Notes: generated from the letters alone by a model not told the origin. DNA of 64,000 nucleotides from Allosphingosinicella deserti (GCF_003012735.1 NZ_PXYI01000010.1:124001-188000); one strand, 5' to 3'; shown: positions 37,335 to 45,600, counted from the first letter of the stretch. Program-made: numbers and translations.

Positions 37335-37598
37335 ATGACGATCCTCAATTTCCTCGCCGGGGCCGCGACCTTCGGCTTCTTCCTCGCTGGCCTGTTCTTC
37401 CTGCGATTCTGGAAGAAGACCGCGGACAGTCTGTTCCTGTCGTTCGCCGCCGCCTTCTTCCTGCTCGGCGTCGGGCAGGCCGCGCTCGCCCTTGCGAACA
37501 TTCCGGTGGAGGAGCGGAGCTGGCTCTATCTGTTCCGGCTGGCGGCGTTCGCGTTGATCCTCGTGGCGATCATCCGCAAGAACAGACCCGGCGGCTGA
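37335..37598 (+). CDS. Small membrane protein, DUF5985 type (second of pair)
   Basis: An 87-residue protein with three hydrophobic helices (about 3-22, 30-50 and 62-80) and a basic end. The ATG at 37335 follows the previous stop with GAGGA in place. An upstream in-frame start overlaps the preceding gene and is not needed. Function unknown; probably forms a complex with the neighbouring membrane protein. Confidence 0.75.
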   Translation: MTILNFLAGAATFGFFLAGLFFLRFWKKTADSLFLSFAAAFFLLGVGQAALALANIPVEERSWLYLFRLAAFALILVAIIRKNRPGG

Positions 37599-37611
37599 AA
37601 TCTATCGCGCG

Positions 37612-37646
37612 CAAAAACAAACCCCTCCGGAACCGCCGGAGGGGTT
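37612..37646 (-). terminator. Terminator of the small gene at 37670-37894
   Basis: An 11-bp perfect stem (37620-37630 with 37636-37646) is followed on the minus strand by TTTGTTTTT. In plus orientation there is no T tract, so it mainly serves the minus-strand gene; it may still slow plus-strand readthrough. Confidence 0.8.
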
Positions 37647-37669
37647 CAGCGATTCACCGCGCGTCGGCC

Positions 37670-37894
37670 TCAATCGTCGTCGAGGCGGGCGAGCAGATCC
37701 TCGAACGTCTTGAGCGACCGGACTTCTCCGTCCATCGCAAAAGCCTGACGGAGCGCACTGCCGACGCCGGCATGAACAGTCGGCGGCGCGACCTTCACAA
37801 AGCGCCGTTCGGAAGCATGGACCATGGCTTCATGTCTCGGATTCATTGTATTCACGACCTGAGAACGCCCGGAAGCGAGCAGAGTTGCAAACAT
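37670..37894 (-). CDS. Small protein of unknown function, C-terminal LLARLDDD
   Basis: A 74-residue protein starting MFATLLASGRSQVV, chosen for GGGGGTG 5 bases before the ATG; an internal ATG at 37846 would give 58 residues. The basic middle and a helical end (GVGSALRQAFAMDG, then TFEDLLARLDDD) faintly recall the NepR anti-sigma pattern, but this is a guess. A strong terminator directly follows the stop, which supports a real gene. It is divergent from glnE. Confidence 0.6.
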   Translation of the reverse strand: MFATLLASGRSQVVNTMNPRHEAMVHASERRFVKVAPPTVHAGVGSALRQAFAMDGEVRSLKTFEDLLARLDDD

Positions 37895-37950
37895 TGCGCA
37901 CCCCCAACGGAACTGATCTGGATTGTGGCTTGAACAACACGGAGGCAAAG

Positions 37951-40641
37951 GTGGCGATCGACGGGGCATTGGCACGTGCCCGGGCCTGCTCGCCCTTTCT
38001 GCGGCTGCAGCTCGATCGGTTCCCGGCGATCGCCGAGGCACTGGAGGCCGGAGAACTCGAACAGGCGCTGAATCGTGCGCGTGCTGCCGGTGCCGAAGCG
38101 CCGAATCTCGCCGCAGCGCTTCGGCGAGAGCGAAGCGCGCTGGCCGCGGCGTTGGCCATTGGTGATCTTGCTGGGCTGATACCGTTCGAAGCCCTCGTCA
38201 CCGAACTCTCGGATCTCGCCGATCGCACGCTGCATCGTGCCGTCGAGGCGGCGATCCTGGAGCGTACGCCGGACGCCGAGCCGCGCGGCTTCACGATCAT
38301 CGGGCTCGGCAAGCATGGCAGTCGCGAGCTCAATTATTCGTCCGATATCGACCCGCTGTTCCTGTTCGATCCCACGACCCTGCCGCTCAAGCCGCGCGAA
38401 GAGGCCGGGCAGGGGGCGGTGCGGATCGGCCAGCGGGTGCTCGAACTGATCCAGAAGCGCGACGGCGAAGGCTATGTCTTCCGCGTCGATCTGCGCCTGC
38501 GCCCCTCGTCGGAGGTCACGCCCATCGCGCTGCCGGTCGACGCCGCGATCTCCTACTACGAATCAAGCGCGCTGCCGTGGGAGCGTGCCGCCTTCATCCG
38601 CGCCAGGCATGCCGCGGGCGACGCCGCGCTCGGCCGCTATTTCCTGGAGGCCATTCATCCCTTCGTGTGGCGGCGGTCGCTCGATTTCGGTGCGATCGGA
38701 GAGCTCCAGTCGATCACGCGCAGGATCCGCGACCATTATTCGCAGGGGCAGAAATTCGGGCCGGGTTACGATCTGAAGCGTGGCCGCGGCGGAATTCGCG
38801 AAGTGGAATTCTTCGCCCAGATACATCAGTTGATCCACGGCGGGCGCGACCCCGCGTTGCGTGCCCGGGCGACCCTCGACGCACTTGCGGCGCTCGCGGC
38901 CGACGGGCGGATCTCGGGCGAGGAGGCGCTGAACATGGCCGATGCCTACCGGCTGTTCCGCACGATCGAGCATCGCCTGCAGATGGTCGACGATCGCCAG
39001 ACCCACAGCCTGCCCACCGATCCTGCCGCGCTCGATACTGTGGCGCGCCTCCATGGACTCGAGGATGGGGGGCTGCTTCTCGACGCGCTTCGTCCCCATG
39101 TCGATCGGGTCGCCGCCGCCTACACGGCGATGGCGGGCGATCAGGAAGAGCATTTGCCGCTTATCCCGGAAGCGCTCGAGACAAGGCTGGCCGAGATCGG
39201 CTTCGCGGCGCCGGGGGAAGCGCGGATGCGGGTGGAACGCTGGCGCTCGGGGAAGGCGCGCTCGCTGCGCACCGCGCCGGCGCGCGAGGCGTTCGAGGCG
39301 ATGCTGCCGTTGCTGCTCGAAGCCTTTGCGAGGGCGCCCGATCCGATGCGCGCGATGAATCGGTTCGAGGATGTCCTAGAGCGGCTGCCAAGCGGAGTGA
39401 ATTTCTATCGCTTGCTGCAGGCGCGGCCTGGCCTCACCGCGCACTTGGCCGAGATCCTCAGCCATGCCCCGACCCTGGCCGATCAGCTCGCCCGCCGTCC
39501 CGAATTGCTCGACGGGCTGATCGACGCCTCCGCCTTCGATCTGCCACCGCCGCTCGCCGACCAGATCGGCGAGTTCGTCCAGTTCGAGCGCAAGGGCGAG
39601 GATTATCAGATGATCCTCGATCGCGTGCGGCGGCTGGTCAACGAACGACGCTTCGCGCTCGGCGTCCAGCTCGTCACGGGCCGCAGCCAGCCGCTCGACA
39701 TCACCGAAGGCTATGCGCGGGTGGCCGAGGCGGCGCTCAACGTCCTCGCCGATGCGACGATCGCCGAATTCGAAAAGCGGCACGGCAAGGTGCCCGGATC
39801 GGAGCTGCTGATCCTTGCGCTGGGACGGTTCGGCGGCGAGGCGCTGACCCATGCGTCCGATCTCGATCTGGTGTATCTGTTCAGCGGCACGCACGAGGCG
39901 GAATCCGACGGCGAGAAGCCGCTTCGCGCCACGGATTATTTCAACCGCCTCGCGCCGCGGGTGACTGCCGCGCTGAGCGTGCCGACCGCGGCGGGGCCGC
40001 TCTACGAGGTCGATACGCGGCTGCGGCCGTCGGGCCAGGACGGATTGCTCGCGGTCAGCGTCGAAAGCTTCGAACGCTATCAGCGCGAACAAGCCTGGAC
40101 CTGGGAGCATCTCGCCTTGCTGCGCGCGCGTCCGATTTACGGTTCGGCGGCGGCGCGCGCGGAGCTCAAGGCGGTGATCGACCGTACCTTGCGGCTGCCC
40201 CGCGATGCCGCCCAGGTCACCGCCGAGGCGGTGCGCATGCGCCGGGACATCGCGCTGCACAAGCGCTCCGGCGGGCCGTTCGACATCAAGCTCGGGGCGG
40301 GCGGGCTCGTCGATCTGGAATTCGCGATCCACACGCTTCAGCTCCGTACCGGCATAGGGCTCGATCCGCATCTCGAAGTCGCGATCGCAGCACTTCGCGA
40401 TGCTGGCTCGGTCCCGGTCGAGACCGAGGACTGCCTGCGCCTGCTGATCTCGATGCTGGTGATGTTCCGCCTGGTCTCGCCAAATTCGGCGGAGCCGGCC
40501 GGGGCGTCACGGCCGCTGGTCGCGCGGGCCTGCGGGCTGGCCGATTGGGATGCGCTGCTTGCAGCGCATGAGCAGGCGCGGCAGAGCGTCTCGGAACTTT
40601 GGCGGAGCGTCTCCGCCGCCGCCGCTCCGGCGGAGGACTGA
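37951..40641 (+). CDS. glnE: Glutamine synthetase adenylyltransferase/deadenylylase GlnE
   Basis: The bifunctional enzyme that adenylylates and deadenylylates glutamine synthetase according to nitrogen status. It has two nucleotidyltransferase domains with the metal motifs ELNYSSDIDPLFLFD and LTHASDLDLVYLFSG, each followed by a helical regulatory domain. I start it at a GTG (37951) with GGAGG 5 bases upstream, giving 896 residues; an earlier TTG has no site. It is followed 16 bases later by the peroxiredoxin gene. Confidence 0.95.
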   Translation: MAIDGALARARACSPFLRLQLDRFPAIAEALEAGELEQALNRARAAGAEAPNLAAALRRERSALAAALAIGDLAGLIPFEALVTELSDLADRTLHRAVEAAILERTPDAEPRGFTIIGLGKHGSRELNYSSDIDPLFLFDPTTLPLKPREEAGQGAVRIGQRVLELIQKRDGEGYVFRVDLRLRPSSEVTPIALPVDAAISYYESSALPWERAAFIRARHAAGDAALGRYFLEAIHPFVWRRSLDFGAIGELQSITRRIRDHYSQGQKFGPGYDLKRGRGGIREVEFFAQIHQLIHGGRDPALRARATLDALAALAADGRISGEEALNMADAYRLFRTIEHRLQMVDDRQTHSLPTDPAALDTVARLHGLEDGGLLLDALRPHVDRVAAAYTAMAGDQEEHLPLIPEALETRLAEIGFAAPGEARMRVERWRSGKARSLRTAPAREAFEAMLPLLLEAFARAPDPMRAMNRFEDVLERLPSGVNFYRLLQARPGLTAHLAEILSHAPTLADQLARRPELLDGLIDASAFDLPPPLADQIGEFVQFERKGEDYQMILDRVRRLVNERRFALGVQLVTGRSQPLDITEGYARVAEAALNVLADATIAEFEKRHGKVPGSELLILALGRFGGEALTHASDLDLVYLFSGTHEAESDGEKPLRATDYFNRLAPRVTAALSVPTAAGPLYEVDTRLRPSGQDGLLAVSVESFERYQREQAWTWEHLALLRARPIYGSAAARAELKAVIDRTLRLPRDAAQVTAEAVRMRRDIALHKRSGGPFDIKLGAGGLVDLEFAIHTLQLRTGIGLDPHLEVAIAALRDAGSVPVETEDCLRLLISMLVMFRLVSPNSAEPAGASRPLVARACGLADWDALLAAHEQARQSVSELWRSVSAAAAPAED

Positions 40642-40657
40642 TGGAAGGGCACATTCG

Positions 40658-41122
40658 ATGGTGAACGAAGGCGATCTGGTTCCGGACGTGACGCTGGTCA
40701 GCGTCGAGGGCAAGGAGATCAGCCCGGCCGATTTCCGCAGCCAGAAGCTCGTCCTCTATTTCTATCCCAAGGACGATACGTCCGGCTGCACCGCCGAGGC
40801 GCAGGCGTTCAGCGCGCTTGCCGACGCGTTCGAGGACGCGAATACCTGGGTCCTCGGTATCTCCAAGGACGATGCCAAGAAGCACGCCAAGTTCATCGAC
40901 AAATACGATCTCAAGGTCCAGCTCGCCACCGACGCCGACGGCTCGGTCTGCGAAGCGTTCGGCACCTGGATCGAGAAATCGATGTACGGCCGCAAATATA
41001 TGGGGATCGACCGCGCCACCTTCCTGATCGACCGCGACGGCAAGGTGCAGAAGGTCTGGCGCAAGGTTAAGGTTCCCGGCCACGCGGACGAGGTGCTCGA
41101 GGCGGCGCGCGCGCTTCCCTGA
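40658..41122 (+). CDS. bcp: Thioredoxin-dependent peroxiredoxin, BCP/PrxQ type
   Basis: A 154-residue peroxidase that reduces hydroperoxides. The peroxidatic Cys44 lies in DDTSGCTAEAQAF. The resolving Cys five residues later in most PrxQ proteins is Gln49; the only other Cys is Cys98 (GSVCEAF), so it is either a different 2-Cys type or a 1-Cys enzyme. The ATG has GGAAGG upstream. It is probably co-transcribed with glnE. Confidence 0.92.
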   Translation: MVNEGDLVPDVTLVSVEGKEISPADFRSQKLVLYFYPKDDTSGCTAEAQAFSALADAFEDANTWVLGISKDDAKKHAKFIDKYDLKVQLATDADGSVCEAFGTWIEKSMYGRKYMGIDRATFLIDRDGKVQKVWRKVKVPGHADEVLEAARALP

Positions 41123-41146
41123 CGGGCAGCGTCGGCGGCTTCGCGC

Positions 41147-42133
41147 ATGCGGCCGAATTTCCATCCGCGGCTGATCAACCCTCGGTTCGGCGATCCCGGC
41201 CTGTTCGTCGAACTGCTCCACCGCCGGGAGGCGTTGCTGTTCGATCTGGGCGATCTGTCGCGGCTGCCGGCGCGAGATCTGCTGCGCGTGACCCACGTCT
41301 TCGTCACCCACGCCCATATCGATCATTTCATCGGCTTCGATGCGCTGCTGCGGGCGCTGGTCGGGCGGGAGAAACGGGTGGCGATGGTGGGTCCGCGCGG
41401 CTTTGCCGAACGGGTCGAGCACAAATTGCTCTCCTACGAATGGGATCTGGTCGAGCGCTACGAAAGCGATCTGGTCTTCGACGTCATCGAACTTCACGAC
41501 GGCGGCGAAAGGCAGGCGGCGCGCTTTCGCTTCAAGCGTGCTTTCGCGCGCGAGCCATTGGACGTGGACGAAGCGGAAGCCGGCGTGGTGGCCGCTTGTG
41601 ACGGGTTCACCGTTCGCGCCCGGATCCTGGAGCATCACGGACCGTCGGTCGGCTATGCGGTGCGGGAGCCGACGCACGTCAACATCTGGCGCAACCGGCT
41701 GGAGGCGCGGGGGCTTGCGACCGGTCCGTGGCTGCAGGCGCTGAAGCAGGCGGTGCTCGAAGGCGCCGCGGACGACCAGCCGATCCGACTCCCCGATGGC
41801 TGCACCGAGCCGCTCGGACGCTTGCGGGATCTTCTGAGCGTCACCGCGGGGCAGACGATCGCCTACGTCACCGATGTCGCCGACACGCCGCGCAATCGCT
41901 CCGACATTGCAGAGCTTGTCAAGGACGCGGACACGTTGTTCATCGAAAGCCGCTTTTCGGCCCAGGATGGCGAACAGGCGCAGCAGCGGGCGCACCTTAC
42001 GACGACGGCCGCGGGCGAAATCGCCCGCAGAGCCGGAGTGCGGCGGGTTGAGCCCTTTCATTTCTCGCCGCGCTACGAGACGCTCGGCGAGCAGCCGATG
42101 ATCGCCGAGGTGCTCGCCGCCTTTCAGGGCTGA
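41147..42133 (+). CDS. Ribonuclease Z-like metallo-beta-lactamase-fold hydrolase
   Basis: A 328-residue protein with the zinc motif THAHIDHFIGFD near residue 55 and later ligands in YVTDVADT and PFHFSPRY. The arrangement fits RNase Z-like proteins (tRNA 3' processing), but the motif is HAHIDH rather than HLHGDH and the typical exosite arm is not clear. It could instead act on another phosphodiester. It lies 24 bases after the peroxiredoxin gene. Confidence 0.8.
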   Translation: MRPNFHPRLINPRFGDPGLFVELLHRREALLFDLGDLSRLPARDLLRVTHVFVTHAHIDHFIGFDALLRALVGREKRVAMVGPRGFAERVEHKLLSYEWDLVERYESDLVFDVIELHDGGERQAARFRFKRAFAREPLDVDEAEAGVVAACDGFTVRARILEHHGPSVGYAVREPTHVNIWRNRLEARGLATGPWLQALKQAVLEGAADDQPIRLPDGCTEPLGRLRDLLSVTAGQTIAYVTDVADTPRNRSDIAELVKDADTLFIESRFSAQDGEQAQQRAHLTTTAAGEIARRAGVRRVEPFHFSPRYETLGEQPMIAEVLAAFQG

Positions 42134-42138
42134 AGCGC

Positions 42139-42173
42139 GTCCGCTATCGGACAGCCGCCGTCCGGAAGCGGAC
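42139..42173. promoter_or_regulatory. Two tandem palindromes, likely enhancer-binding sites
   Basis: GTCCG-CTAT-CGGAC (42139-42152) and GTCCG-GAAG-CGGAC (42160-42173) have centres 21 bp apart, two helical turns. They lie about 70-100 bp upstream of the predicted sigma-54 start site, where activators of this class bind. Confidence 0.65.
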
Positions 42174-42215
42174 GCAACGGCCGCACGATCCGGGCTGCCG
42201 CCGCCTTGAGGCAGG

Positions 42216-42230
42216 TGGCACGCATCTTGC
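42216..42230 (+). promoter_or_regulatory. Sigma-54 promoter of the TonB receptor gene
   Basis: TGGCAC-GCATC-TTGC has the GG and GC dinucleotides ten bases apart, a full -24/-12 match. It ends about 65 bases before the receptor GTG, and two palindromes lie upstream. Confidence 0.75.
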
Positions 42231-42295
42231 GCAAGGGCGGGACAGCGACATCGCGAGCAATCGTGTAAGGGCAGCCGCGAGAAGGGGAGCAGGAC

Positions 42296-44344
42296 GTGGG
42301 GACGAAGGCGAGGCTGTTGGCGGCGGCGTGGCTCTTGGGCGCGGCCATGCCCGTGGCGGCGCAGCAGGCCGGCGCGGGTGGGCGCACCGTCTACGAAGCG
42401 GCCTACTTCACCCAATATTCCCCATCGAGCGCGCTGGAGATCGTGCGCCGGGTGCCGGGCTTCACCCTCGATCTCGGCAGTCAGGAGGTCCGTGGGTTCG
42501 GCCAGGCGGCGGGCAACGTCGTCATCAACGGCAATCGCCCGAGCTCGAAGAGCGACACGCTGGAGACGATCCTCGCTCGAATTCCCGCGAATCGCGTCGC
42601 CCGGGTCGAAGTCGGCACCGGCGATCTGTTCGGGTCGGAATTCTCCGGTCGTGCGCAGGTGCTGAACCTGATCCTCACGTCCGCAGGCGGCCTCGCCGGA
42701 ACGGTGACGGCCACCGCGCGGCGCGATTACACCGGACAGGTCACACCGGAAGGGAGCGTCTCCGCGCTCTATCGCCGCGGCGCGTCCAGTTTCAACCTGT
42801 CGGCTGGCTATAACAACGCCCATACGCCCGAAGAAGGCACTGATACCGTGACGGCCTTTTCGAGCGGCGTCGTTACCGAGCGCCGCCGCAAGGTCAACGA
42901 CATCACCGAGCGCGAGGGCTTCGTGTCCGGATCGTGGGAGCATCAGGGCGGCGTCAATCGTGTCGCGCATTTGAATTTCCGTGCGGAAAAGGAACGGTTC
43001 GAACTCGATCAGACCAACGACGTTTTCCCTCTCGACGGGCCGGTGCGGGACGACCGGCTCAGCCAGGACTATCGCACCCGCGAGTTCGAGCTCGGCGGCG
43101 ACATCACGCGGCCGCTGTGGGGCGGGGCGATCAAGCTGATCGGCCTCGCCACCCGGGTTCACCGGGACGAGGACGAATTCTCGTTCAACCGGATCAAGAG
43201 CGAGGTGATCGGCGGCTACGAGCAGACGGTCGAAAGCCAGAGCAACGAGACGCTCGCACGGCTGGTCTGGTCGACCCAGAATGCCGGGGGCTGGAACGTA
43301 GAGGCAGGCGTCGAAGGCGTGCTCAACAGCCTCGACAGCGACGTCAATTTGTTTGAAGTCGACGAAAGCGGCGGCCGCACCCGCGTCGACCTTCCAATCG
43401 ATCAGGCGGTGGTCAAGGAATGGCGCGGCGAGGCCTTCTATAATGCCGGCCGCAGCCTGTCTCCGACGCTTCGGCTCGATTTCGGCTTCACGTTCGAAGC
43501 GTCGCGGCTGACGGTGCGGGGCGATACCGAGGCGGAGCGCACCCTGCGTTTCCTGAAGCCGAAATTCGTGCTCGACTGGCGGCCCAAGGGCGCGTGGCAT
43601 GCCCAGCTCTCGCTGATCCGCACCGTCGCGCAGCTCGATTTCGAAGATTTCATCAGCTCGGCCGAACTGACCAACGACCGGGTCAATGCCGGCAATGCCG
43701 ATCTCGTACCGCAACGCGCCTGGGAAGGCCTGCTCACCGTCGAACGCACGATCTTCGGCGACGGTCTCGCAAAGATCGAACTCGGCTACAATCGAATCGA
43801 GAAGGTCCAGGACCGGGTGCCTACGCCCGAGGGGTTCGATGCGCCGGGCAATCTCGGCACCGGGCGCCAGGCCTTCGTCAAAACGACGGTCGACGTCCCG
43901 CTCGCCGGCATCGGCATCAAGGGCGGCCGCATGACCTGGAATTATCGGCTGCAGGACACCTCCGTCGAAGATCCGTACACCCATCGCAACCGGCGATTCT
44001 CGGGATTCACCAGCTGGACCTACGATCTCACCTTCCGCCAGGACCTCGGAAAATACGCCTGGAGCGTGACGTACGCCGGCAGCCCGCGGGAGCCTTATTA
44101 CTGGCGCGACGAGATCGACGCGCCGAACGGGCGGGACCCGTTCATCAACGCTTATGTCGAATATCGTCCGGACCCGGCGACGACGATCACCCTCGGCGCG
44201 GACAATGTGTTCAACCGGCCGGGCACGCGCTCCCGCCTGTTCTTCGCCCCGGATCGCTCCAACCCCGATCCGTACGAGCTCGAATTCCGCGAGCGCAACG
44301 CGCACGTCACCGGCTATCTGCGCTTCAAGCGCAGCTTCGGCTGA
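42296..44344 (+). CDS. TonB-dependent receptor
   Basis: A 682-residue outer-membrane protein with a signal peptide ending near VAAQ. A plug domain follows (about 30-140; SALEIVRRVPGFTLDLGS, VVINGNRPSSKSDTLETIL) and then a beta barrel ending in FKRSFG with terminal aromatic strands (LGADNVFNRPGTR). The plug type is that of outer-membrane receptors seen in many copies in sphingomonads. No TonB box is obvious and the substrate is unknown. The GTG start has GGGGAGC 5-6 bases upstream. Control by sigma-54 is inferred from the promoter. Confidence 0.9.
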   Translation: MGTKARLLAAAWLLGAAMPVAAQQAGAGGRTVYEAAYFTQYSPSSALEIVRRVPGFTLDLGSQEVRGFGQAAGNVVINGNRPSSKSDTLETILARIPANRVARVEVGTGDLFGSEFSGRAQVLNLILTSAGGLAGTVTATARRDYTGQVTPEGSVSALYRRGASSFNLSAGYNNAHTPEEGTDTVTAFSSGVVTERRRKVNDITEREGFVSGSWEHQGGVNRVAHLNFRAEKERFELDQTNDVFPLDGPVRDDRLSQDYRTREFELGGDITRPLWGGAIKLIGLATRVHRDEDEFSFNRIKSEVIGGYEQTVESQSNETLARLVWSTQNAGGWNVEAGVEGVLNSLDSDVNLFEVDESGGRTRVDLPIDQAVVKEWRGEAFYNAGRSLSPTLRLDFGFTFEASRLTVRGDTEAERTLRFLKPKFVLDWRPKGAWHAQLSLIRTVAQLDFEDFISSAELTNDRVNAGNADLVPQRAWEGLLTVERTIFGDGLAKIELGYNRIEKVQDRVPTPEGFDAPGNLGTGRQAFVKTTVDVPLAGIGIKGGRMTWNYRLQDTSVEDPYTHRNRRFSGFTSWTYDLTFRQDLGKYAWSVTYAGSPREPYYWRDEIDAPNGRDPFINAYVEYRPDPATTITLGADNVFNRPGTRSRLFFAPDRSNPDPYELEFRERNAHVTGYLRFKRSFG

Positions 44345-44347
44345 TCG

Positions 44348-45169
44348 TCACGGACGGGCCGGATCGAGGTCGGGCAAGCTCTCGGCTTCACGGTACAAGG
44401 AGCCGAGATCCGCGCGCAGGACGGCGTCGAGCAGGGCCTCGAAGCTGTCGACGACGAAATAGCCGGTCTGGAAGGAGTCGCTGCGATAGGTGGTGCGCAG
44501 CACCTCCGGGAGCACGAACGGACGCCGCTTCGGCTCGGCACTGTCGAGACTGAAGCGGGACTCGCCGAAGCTCGACAGGATGCCGGCGCCGAAGATGCGC
44601 AATGCGCCATCCTCGCGTGCCAGCCCGAACTCGACCGTGTACCAATAAAGCCTGGCAAGGCGGTGCAGCGCGCCCTTGGCGATCGCCTCCAGGCCTTTCG
44701 ATCCGAGCGCCTGCATGAAGTCGGCGACCGCGGGGAGGGCGAGCAATGGAACGTGACCGAACACGTCGTGGAAGACGTCCGGCTCTTCGAGGTAATCGAG
44801 CTGGGCGCGGCTGCGGATGAAATTACCGGCCGGAAAGCGGCGATTGGCAAGATGCTCGAAGAAGATGTCGTCCGGAACGAGCCCCGGCACCGAAACCACG
44901 GTCCAGCCCGTCCGCGCGCGGAGGCGGTCGCTAAGCTCGCCGAATTCGGGAATGCCGGGCCGCGACAGGTGCAGCACGTCGAGCCCTTCCTCGAACGCGC
45001 GGACAGCGCGGCCGTGGAGCATCTCCTGCTGGCGCGCGAACAGGATGTCCCAGGTCGCATGGTCGCCGGCGGTGAAGCGGTCCCAATGCTGCGGCACCGT
45101 CCAGTCTGCGGCGGCGCCCGCAGGCGGGGCCGGCGACGGCGGCGCGGTTTCGGTGAAATCCTTGAACAT
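44348..45169 (-). CDS. phhA: Phenylalanine 4-monooxygenase PhhA
   Basis: Hydroxylates phenylalanine to tyrosine using tetrahydropterin and iron. The 273-residue enzyme has the iron ligands in VFHDVFGHVPLL (two His) and YTVEFGL (Glu), and the pattern IRSRAQLDYLEEPDVFHD before them. GAGGAAG lies 8 bases before the ATG. An intrinsic terminator 18 bases upstream and a Tyr-rich leader peptide gene suggest control by attenuation. The gene ends 3 bases from the convergent TonB receptor. Confidence 0.96.
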   Translation of the reverse strand: MFKDFTETAPPSPAPPAGAAADWTVPQHWDRFTAGDHATWDILFARQQEMLHGRAVRAFEEGLDVLHLSRPGIPEFGELSDRLRARTGWTVVSVPGLVPDDIFFEHLANRRFPAGNFIRSRAQLDYLEEPDVFHDVFGHVPLLALPAVADFMQALGSKGLEAIAKGALHRLARLYWYTVEFGLAREDGALRIFGAGILSSFGESRFSLDSAEPKRRPFVLPEVLRTTYRSDSFQTGYFVVDSFEALLDAVLRADLGSLYREAESLPDLDPARP

Positions 45170-45186
45170 CTGCGGTCTTCCTCGTG

Positions 45187-45225
45187 CAAAAAGAAAGACC
45201 CCGCCCGGAATGTCCGGACGGGGTC
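45187..45225 (-). terminator. Attenuator terminator before phhA
   Basis: A 13-bp stem with one mismatch (45197-45209 with 45213-45225) is followed on the minus strand by TTTCTTTTT. It lies between the leader peptide gene and phhA. The left arm in the transcript (CCCCGTCC) can instead pair with GGACGGG inside the leader coding sequence (about 45265-45272), which would prevent the terminator. Confidence 0.75.
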
Positions 45226-45255
45226 GATTGAAGCGTCGCTGGTGCGATCAGCGCG

Positions 45256-45366
45256 TCAAATCGGTCCCGTCCCCGGGCGATAATAATAAGCGTAGACGGA
45301 CGCGCAGGCAGAGGGCGCGGCGGATGCCGAGGCCTTCGTTGCCGGAATGTGCGCAGTGCCGATCAT
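45256..45366 (-). CDS. Tyrosine-rich leader peptide of phhA
   Basis: A 36-codon frame starting MIGTAHIPATK and ending SVYAYYYRPGTGPI. Four of five successive codons (45280-45294) are Tyr, the product of PhhA. The stop lies 30 bases before a terminator and 86 bases before phhA. This is the layout of a translated attenuation leader. TTGACA lies at 45396-45401 on the minus strand with 17 bases to a weak -10, placing the start of transcription at or next to the ATG, so the leader may be leaderless. Confidence 0.65.
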   Translation of the reverse strand: MIGTAHIPATKASASAAPSACASVYAYYYRPGTGPI

Positions 45367-45372
45367 CGTGTG

Positions 45373-45401
45373 AACCTGACCTTGGAAGCGGCTTTTGTCA
45401 A
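45373..45401 (-). promoter_or_regulatory. Predicted phhA leader promoter
   Basis: A -35 TTGACA (45396-45401) is separated by 17 bases from a weak -10 CAGGTT (45373-45378). The predicted start coincides with the ATG of the Tyr leader. Confidence 0.5.
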
Positions 45402-45463
45402 ATCTCGAGTGCTGAACGCTCTGCGCCAGGCCCGATGAACCGAGTCTGACGCGCACAGCGCTG

Positions 45464-45492
45464 TTGACCCTTCTGCCAAGGCGGTTTAGCTA
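45464..45492 (+). promoter_or_regulatory. Predicted promoter of the trp leader
   Basis: A -35 TTGACC (45464-45469) and a -10 TAGCTA (45487-45492) are 17 bases apart. The inferred start lies a few bases before the leader ATG, as in the leaderless trpL transcript of Sinorhizobium meliloti. Confidence 0.5.
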
Positions 45493-45502
45493 TCGTCACG
45501 TA

Positions 45503-45598
45503 ATGACCGGCAATTCCGCTCTGTCTTTCGGTTCGACCCTCGGTCTGTGGTGGCGCTGGCCCTCGCAGACTGATTTGGCGCGCCCGTCGACGGAGTAG
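45503..45598 (+). CDS. trpL: Tryptophan leader peptide TrpL
   Basis: A 31-codon frame (MTGNSALSFGSTLGLWWRWP and on to PSTE). Three Trp codons within four (45548-45559) are followed by a stop and, 38 bases later, a terminator. Trp codons are rare in short peptides and the downstream genes make chorismate precursors and tryptophan, so this is a ribosome-mediated attenuator. No ribosome-binding site is seen, in line with a leaderless start. Confidence 0.85.
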   Translation: MTGNSALSFGSTLGLWWRWPSQTDLARPSTE

Positions 45599-45600
45599 GC

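Noticed and set aside
40286-44305. A 1339-codon open frame on the minus strand
   Set aside because: It is antisense to glnE, the peroxiredoxin, the RNase Z-like gene and the TonB receptor, and its composition (Arg, Asp and Gly rich) is that of a shadow frame.
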